Source of the DNA: an uncultured Synechococcaceae cyanobacterium
GTDB taxonomy: Bacteria; Cyanobacteriota; Cyanobacteriia; PCC-6307; Cyanobiaceae
Reading direction: 5' to 3'
Length of the DNA stretch: 9,833 nt
Assembly: GCA_902538695.1 (NCBI GenBank)
Contig: CACBGC010000030.1
Coordinates: 1-9,833 of the forward strand
The first letter of the stretch is position 1. The number at the start of each line of letters is the position of its first letter. Made by a program: the position numbers and the translations under genes. Shown piece after piece: positions 6,392 through 9,833 of this stretch. Below the pieces are notes generated by a model, which saw only the letters and a program-made list of their open reading frames with translations, was not told where the DNA came from and did no database searches.

Positions 6392-6742
6392 ATGGAAAAT
6401 ATAGATTCCAATATTTCTAGTGAAGAGGAATTAGTAGGTATTGATGAAGTTCAAAAATTCCTAAGTAGATCAAGAGCTTCTGTCTACAGGTATACAAATA
6501 CAGATTTAAGAAACCTAAACCCTAGTTTTAATCCAAGAAAATTAAATCCCGAATTTAGGACTGATCAAAAAGACCCTTTAAAATTCCATCCTAATGAAGT
6601 AGCAAGATTTGCAAAAGATATTTTAAGAATAAAGGAAGTTACTGTAGAGGTCTTTAATACACCTTCGTCCGCTGCTCAAAATATACTGGCGCAAATATTA
6701 GACGAACTAAAATCTATTAGGTCTTTGCTAGAAAAAGAGTAA
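6392..6742 (+). CDS. Conserved-type hypothetical protein with a helix-turn-helix-like N-terminal domain
   Basis: A 116-residue soluble protein I cannot assign to a named function. Residues 14-35 (LVGIDEVQKFLSRSRASVYRYT) have the spacing of an excisionase/AlpA/MerR-like helix-turn-helix: an opening strand, a first helix with Glu19-Val20, a turn, and a recognition helix SRASVYRY. After an Asn/Pro-rich insert (37-64) comes LKFHPNEVARFAKDIL (63-78), which resembles the closing wing and helix of such domains, where a hydrophobic residue precedes a helix ending in Phe. The C-terminal part NILAQILDELKSIRSLLEKE (97-116) is an amphipathic helix suited to dimerisation. I recall similar proteins in marine Synechococcus at the same place, but cannot verify this here. 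It starts with ATG and only a weak ribosome binding site. Upstream are three dyads; a 90-base gap follows. DNA binding is an inference. Confidence 0.75.
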   Translation: MENIDSNISSEEELVGIDEVQKFLSRSRASVYRYTNTDLRNLNPSFNPRKLNPEFRTDQKDPLKFHPNEVARFAKDILRIKEVTVEVFNTPSSAAQNILAQILDELKSIRSLLEKE

Positions 6743-6754
6743 TTAAAAGTCGCC

Positions 6755-6770
6755 AATCAATGTTTTGATT
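6755..6770 (+). terminator. Small AT-rich hairpin after the HTH-like gene
   Basis: AATCAA (6755-6760) and TTGATT (6765-6770) pair around a four-base loop TGTT, 12 bases after the stop codon. The stem has little GC and no proper T-run follows, so any termination would be weak. Confidence 0.2.
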
Positions 6771-6772
6771 TA

Positions 6773-6829
6773 TTGACATTTTGAATGTAGGATAATGATG
6801 TTATCTCCTTAATCTTTACCAATTAAGAG
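6773..6829 (+). promoter_or_regulatory. Promoter-like elements and leader hairpin before the small membrane protein gene
   Basis: TTGACA at 6773-6778 matches a -35 consensus and GATAAT at 6791-6796 resembles a -10 box, but only 12 bases separate them, too few for a standard promoter; the -10 may act with another upstream contact. Downstream, CTTAAT (6808-6813) and ATTAAG (6822-6827) form an inverted repeat that, with one bulged base, extends to eight pairs and ends three bases before the TTG start. It could hide the start site in the RNA. Confidence 0.3.
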
Positions 6830-6832
6830 TTC

Positions 6833-7087
6833 TTGAGTTACACGAAATCAAAGCAGTTTATTCAAAGTAAATCAAGCGAAGAATCTTCTCATGGTTCTGC
6901 TCGAAATGATTTTGAAAGAGATGATGATGACCCCTTAAGTATGAGGAGTTTATCCATAACATCTTTGGGTATTATTTTTGCCTTTTTGACAATTTTTTTA
7001 CCTTCAATAAGCATTTTAATTGGCAGACCTTTATCTCAAGGTAACGAGATAATTCATAATCACGATTTTAAAAAAGATGGACCTTAG
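6833..7087 (+). CDS. Small single-helix membrane protein of unknown function
   Basis: The 84 residues comprise a hydrophilic N-terminal third rich in Ser, Lys and Glu ending in an acidic run ERDDDD (28-33), then DPLSMRSLSITSLG, one strongly hydrophobic segment at about 43-63 (TSLGIIFAFLTIFLPSISILI), and a short polar tail. It thus looks like a one-pass inner or thylakoid membrane protein. I do not recognise a named family. The start taken is TTG at 6833, because an in-frame stop lies at 6824-6826 and the only other candidate, ATG at 6941, would discard the acidic region, which looks like part of the protein. The last 11 bases overlap the start of ppa in another frame, so the two are probably cotranscribed and translationally coupled. 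Confidence 0.7.
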   Translation: MSYTKSKQFIQSKSSEESSHGSARNDFERDDDDPLSMRSLSITSLGIIFAFLTIFLPSISILIGRPLSQGNEIIHNHDFKKDGP

Positions 7088-7631
7088 TTCAATACCTCCA
7101 TCTCCAATGAAGGGAATAGTGAATATTGTTGTTGAAATACCTGCAGGTAGTAGGAATAAATATGAATATTGCTCTGAAGCAGGAATAATGGCCCTAGACA
7201 GAGTATTACATTCTTCAGTGAGATACCCTTTTGATTATGGTTTTATCCCAAATACCCTTGCTGATGATGGAGCTCCCCTTGATGCAATGGTGATAATGGA
7301 CGAACCTACTTTTGCAGGTTGTCTAATAAAAGCTAGACCTATTGGAGTGTTGGATATGCATGATTGTGGTGCATATGATGGAAAACTTTTATGTGTGCCT
7401 ATGGCTAATCCTAGGCAGGCTAATATAGTGAGTATTAATCAAATTGCTCCTAATCAGCTTGAGGATGTTGCAGAATTTTTTAGAACAAGTAAAGGACTCG
7501 ATGGAAGAACAGTTCAAATTGATGGTTGGAGGGATTTTGATGTAGTTGAAAATTTATTGAAGAGTTGTATGCTTCTTAAAAAGAAAAACTTTAAAGTACT
7601 CAAGAAATCAAATATTAGTAAATTAAATTGA
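7077..7631 (+). CDS. ppa: Family I inorganic pyrophosphatase with altered active site
   Basis: A 184-residue soluble pyrophosphatase homologue, the family that hydrolyses PPi to phosphate and pulls biosynthetic reactions forward. The opening MDLSSIPPSP and the body are cyanobacterial in style. By alignment from memory with the Escherichia coli enzyme, these are kept: Glu20 (VEIPAG), Lys28, Glu30, Arg42 (LDRVL), Tyr54 (YPFDYGF), Asp64, Asp69, Asp96, Asp101 and Lys103. However, the signature normally reading DGDPxD is DGAPLD here: Ala66 replaces the aspartate (E. coli Asp67) thought to help activate the attacking water. Ser138 stands where Tyr141 normally contacts phosphate, and Cys97 stands at Glu98. 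The fold is clear, but activity may be reduced or lost. It overlaps the small membrane protein gene by 11 bases and the next gene by 4. Confidence 0.93.
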   Translation: MDLSSIPPSPMKGIVNIVVEIPAGSRNKYEYCSEAGIMALDRVLHSSVRYPFDYGFIPNTLADDGAPLDAMVIMDEPTFAGCLIKARPIGVLDMHDCGAYDGKLLCVPMANPRQANIVSINQIAPNQLEDVAEFFRTSKGLDGRTVQIDGWRDFDVVENLLKSCMLLKKKNFKVLKKSNISKLN

Positions 7632-7984
7632 AAAAAATAATTCTTTATAGTTTTTTAAAATGCTCTACATGCCGAAAAGCTGCAAAGTGGCTTGAAAGCA
7701 AAGATTTTGAATTTCAGTTAATTGATATTGTAAAAGAACCTCCACTTGTTAAATATTTAAATCTAGCCTTAGAACAATACTCTGACGATAAGAAAAGGAT
7801 TTTTAATACAAGAGGTAAAGCCTTTAAAACTCTTAATCTTGATATGGATCGTTTGTCAAAGGAAGAAATTATTCAACTTCTTTTAAGTGATGGCAAATTA
7901 ATAAAAAGACCATTTTTGATTTATGCAGGAAAAAAAGTAATATTAGGTTTTAATGAAATTGAATATTCAAAAGATTTTATATAA
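7628..7984 (+). CDS. ArsC/Spx-family thioredoxin-fold protein
   Basis: At 118 residues it matches the ArsC/Spx/YffB family. The N-terminus IILYSFLKCSTCRKAAKWL (4-22) is a thioredoxin-like strand plus a Cys12-Ser-Thr-Cys15 motif. FNTRGKAFKTLNL (59-71) places Arg62 where the family has a conserved arginine, LIKRPFLI (91-98) gives the second one at Arg94, and ILGFNEIEY is the usual final element. The CxxC form is like Spx and related redox proteins rather than classical glutaredoxin-linked arsenate reductases, so arsenate reduction should not be assumed. The start is TTG at 7628, which shares four bases (TTGA) with the ppa stop and implies translational coupling; no ATG exists near the N-terminus. 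lepB follows after 29 bases. Confidence 0.85.
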   Translation: MKKIILYSFLKCSTCRKAAKWLESKDFEFQLIDIVKEPPLVKYLNLALEQYSDDKKRIFNTRGKAFKTLNLDMDRLSKEEIIQLLLSDGKLIKRPFLIYAGKKVILGFNEIEYSKDFI

Positions 7985-8013
7985 GTTTAGAAAATCAAGA
8001 TTTTATTAATCCT

Positions 8014-8673
8014 ATGACTGGTTCCATAAAAAGTTTTTTAAAAGAATGGGGTCTACTCATTCTATTAACTTTTTTTATTTCTTCTTGTAGATCATTTTTT
8101 GCAGAACCACGTTATATCCCTTCTGGTTCAATGCTTCCAGAATTACAAATAAATGATAGGTTAATTATTGAAAAATTTTCGCTAAGAAACTCTTTACCAA
8201 AAAGAGGAGATATTGTTGTTTTTAAATCACCTTACTCGTTTGACAAAAAATTAATTTCATCAAGGTCTAAGCCTTTGCCAAAAAAAAGATATTGTTTTTT
8301 TATGAGTTTTCCTCCAATGTCGTTTATTCCTGGTTTGAGGGATCAAGCTTGCGATGCTTATATTAAAAGAGTGGTAGCAATTCCAGGAGAAATTGTAAGT
8401 GTAAACTCTAATGGTGAATTAATAATAAATAATAAATTAATTCCCGAACCCTATGTCTCTTATAAGTGCTCATTATCCCTATTTAATAAATGTGGTGAAT
8501 TTGAAAATATAAAAGTGCCAGAAGATCATTTTTTAGTTTTAGGTGATAATAGAGCAAATAGCTGGGATGGAAGATATTGGCCTGGAAGTAAATTTCTTCA
8601 TAAAAAAGAAATAATTGGTAAAGCATATTTCAGATTTTGGCCTCTTAGTCAAGTTGGCTTTTTTAGTAAATAA
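8014..8673 (+). CDS. lepB: Signal peptidase I
   Basis: Removes signal peptides from exported proteins at the outer face of the cytoplasmic or thylakoid membrane. In its 219 residues an N-terminal membrane anchor (WGLLILLTFFISS, 12-24) is followed by box B, YIPSGSMLPEL (34-44), with nucleophile Ser39; box C, RGDIVVFKSP (64-73); box D, YIKRVVAIPGE (116-126), with general-base Lys118; and box E, GDNRANSWDGRYW (177-189). All catalytic features are present. Between boxes C and D there is an unusually long stretch (about 74-115) rich in Lys, Phe and Pro. Four cysteines lie outside the membrane (94, 113, 152, 160); the last two are spaced like the disulfide pair of the E. coli enzyme. It is the last gene of the plus-strand block, with a terminator over its stop codon. 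Confidence 0.95.
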   Translation: MTGSIKSFLKEWGLLILLTFFISSCRSFFAEPRYIPSGSMLPELQINDRLIIEKFSLRNSLPKRGDIVVFKSPYSFDKKLISSRSKPLPKKRYCFFMSFPPMSFIPGLRDQACDAYIKRVVAIPGEIVSVNSNGELIINNKLIPEPYVSYKCSLSLFNKCGEFENIKVPEDHFLVLGDNRANSWDGRYWPGSKFLHKKEIIGKAYFRFWPLSQVGFFSK

Positions 8674-8684
8674 AGCCTTTTTTC
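8656..8684 (+). terminator. Intrinsic terminator spanning the lepB stop codon
   Basis: GGCTTT (8656-8661) pairs exactly with AAAGCC (8672-8677); a few more A-T pairs can form inside after a mismatch. Six T residues follow directly (8678-8683). The lepB TAA (8671-8673) lies within the right arm. Stem plus T-run is the standard rho-independent shape and fits the end of the plus-strand block facing a converging gene. Confidence 0.6.
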
Positions 8685-8726
8685 TTACTCTGACTTCATC
8701 AAAATAAATTTTTAACAAGCCTTATT

Positions 8727-9833
8727 TTAAAGTGCTCCTGAAGCAGTTGAATCAAGGATCCCCCCTAGGTGTGTTGTAATGTTAAGAGAGCTAATCACAG
8801 GGGGCTTATTGGGATCATTAAAAAGGTCAATTATAGTTATGCCGCCATTGCCCTGTTTTATCATCCAAATATTTGAATAATTAATCCCAAGGATTTTGCA
8901 AATTAAAGTTTTGTTGACTGCATCATGAGCAACCAAAAGGCTAAGATCATTATCCTTTTGAGATAAGCAAATCTTGTCAAAAGCTTCTACGGACCTTTCT
9001 GATACATCTTTTATAGATTCACCTTCAGGCATTATTACTTCTTCAGGTTTATCATGCCAATTTTTTAATAAAACGGGCCACTGTTCTCTGATTTCTGCTT
9101 CCAGTTTACCCTCCCATAATCCATGACTAATTTCTACAAGTGAATCTATTTTTTCTATTTTTAAATCTTTTTTATTTTGAAGGATTATTTGTGCAGTCTC
9201 ATAAGGTCTTTCCATTGAACTTGAAAATGCCTTATTGAAAGAAATATTTCTCAAATATTCAAAAGTCTTTCTAGCTTGGTCTTTCCCATTTTTATTTAAA
9301 GGAATATCAATTTGCCCTTGAAATCTACCTTCTTTGTTCCAGTTAGTTTCACCATGCCTTATTAGAAATATTCTGGAATCTCCAATTTGATTCGGAATAT
9401 TTTTATTCAGATGTGAAGTTTGATTTAAGCATTCAATTTGGGTCTTAAAAAAGTTATCTTCCCTTGAAATATTGAGTATGGATAAAGAGGCATTTTCTAA
9501 TCTTATTTTCCTAAAACCTTGCTTAGGCTTTCCTAATAAAGAGAGGATTAAACATCTGAGAATCGCATTATGTCCTACAACTAAAATATTTGCATCATCT
9601 TTGTCTAGATAAATTTTTAAAATATCTTCTACAAAATTTGTTGCTTGAAAAAATAACTCTTGAATTGGTTTATAAGTTTTATTGTCTTTTCTATTTAAGA
9701 TTAGGTTTTCTGGATCACTTTTCCATATAGGGTAAATTTCTGGAAATTTCTTTTTTATTTCATCAATTTTTAAACCAGACCATTCACTAAGATCTACCTC
9801 TAGCAAATTATCATCGAATACAATATCTTGTTC
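8727..9833 (-). CDS. Tandem histidine-phosphatase (phosphoglycerate mutase-like) protein, N-terminus cut by window edge
   Basis: The frame is open to the window edge (first visible residues EQDIVFDDNLLEVDL), so the TTG at 9806 is not the true start and 368 residues are visible. Two histidine-phosphatase domains follow each other. The first lacks its RHG loop here because it lies off the window, but shows LLEVDLSEWSG and VVGHNAILRCL with the second catalytic histidine. The second is complete: IFLIRHGETNWNKEGRFQGQ at visible residues 155-174 (catalytic His160), SSSMERPYETA, SHGLWEGK, MPEGESIKDVSER and LLVAHDAVNK with the second histidine. Cyanobacterial proteins of this two-domain kind are usually annotated phosphoglycerate mutase, and some related ones have been reported as phosphoserine phosphatases; alpha-ribazole phosphatase is another possibility. 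The sequence alone does not decide the substrate. Confidence 0.88.
   Translation of the reverse strand, partial: EQDIVFDDNLLEVDLSEWSGLKIDEIKKKFPEIYPIWKSDPENLILNRKDNKTYKPIQELFFQATNFVEDILKIYLDKDDANILVVGHNAILRCLILSLLGKPKQGFRKIRLENASLSILNISREDNFFKTQIECLNQTSHLNKNIPNQIGDSRIFLIRHGETNWNKEGRFQGQIDIPLNKNGKDQARKTFEYLRNISFNKAFSSSMERPYETAQIILQNKKDLKIEKIDSLVEISHGLWEGKLEAEIREQWPVLLKNWHDKPEEVIMPEGESIKDVSERSVEAFDKICLSQKDNDLSLLVAHDAVNKTLICKILGINYSNIWMIKQGNGGITIIDLFNDPNKPPVISSLNITTHLGGILDSTASGAL

Noticed and set aside
6773..6796. A consensus sigma-70 promoter from TTGACA and GATAAT
   Set aside because: The spacing is 12 bases instead of about 17, so the two boxes cannot form a standard promoter together; kept only as promoter-like elements.
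7628..7984. Naming the ArsC-like gene arsenate reductase
   Set aside because: The CxxC motif and small size fit Spx/YffB-like members equally well, and there is no arsenic resistance gene nearby.
9730..9806. TTG at 9806 as the real start of the phosphatase gene
   Set aside because: The frame stays open to the window edge and the first visible residues fall in the middle of a histidine-phosphatase domain, so the gene continues beyond 9833.
1..9833. Mobile element, CRISPR array or defence system
   Set aside because: No transposase, integrase, regularly spaced repeats or terminal inverted repeats were seen, and base composition is uniform across the housekeeping genes.

Overview
The window is a piece of a very AT-rich, densely packed cyanobacterial chromosome. 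The gene set and protein character (Psb27 of photosystem II, a cobalamin-pathway CobK, a cyanobacterial-type SSB, short or absent spacers, low GC) point to a high-light-adapted Prochlorococcus or a very close relative. This assignment comes from recognising the proteins, not from a database search. I see no mobile element, tRNA, rRNA or CRISPR array.

Layout. Positions 1-390 (minus) hold the N-terminal part of an SSB protein, divergent from cobK (419-1222, plus), which is followed 6 bases later by cutA (1229-1534, plus). cutA converges on a minus-strand block that reads, in transcription order, proS (6216-4414), psb27 (4387-3950), purA (3868-2558) and a PfkB-family kinase (2542-1541). A 175-base divergent region (6217-6391), rich in dyad symmetry, separates proS from a plus-strand block: an HTH-like protein of unknown role (6392-6742), a one-helix membrane protein (6833-7087), family I pyrophosphatase ppa (7077-7631), an ArsC/Spx-like thioredoxin-fold protein (7628-7984) and signal peptidase I lepB (8014-8673). 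The last three start codons of the middle group overlap or abut the preceding genes. A terminator-like hairpin spans the lepB stop codon. The right end is a partial minus-strand gene (8727 to beyond 9833) for a tandem histidine-phosphatase (phosphoglycerate mutase-like) protein.

How the genes relate. Most are housekeeping: aminoacylation (ProS), AMP synthesis (PurA) with a nucleoside/sugar kinase directly downstream, photosystem II assembly (Psb27), cobalamin ring reduction (CobK), protein export (LepB) and DNA maintenance (SSB). No new defence or mobile system is evident. The points most worth a second look are the pyrophosphatase, which lacks an aspartate of the family signature and an active-site tyrosine; Psb27 without any cysteine, hence not a lipoprotein; two small uncharacterised proteins upstream of ppa; and the structured divergent region between proS and the HTH gene.
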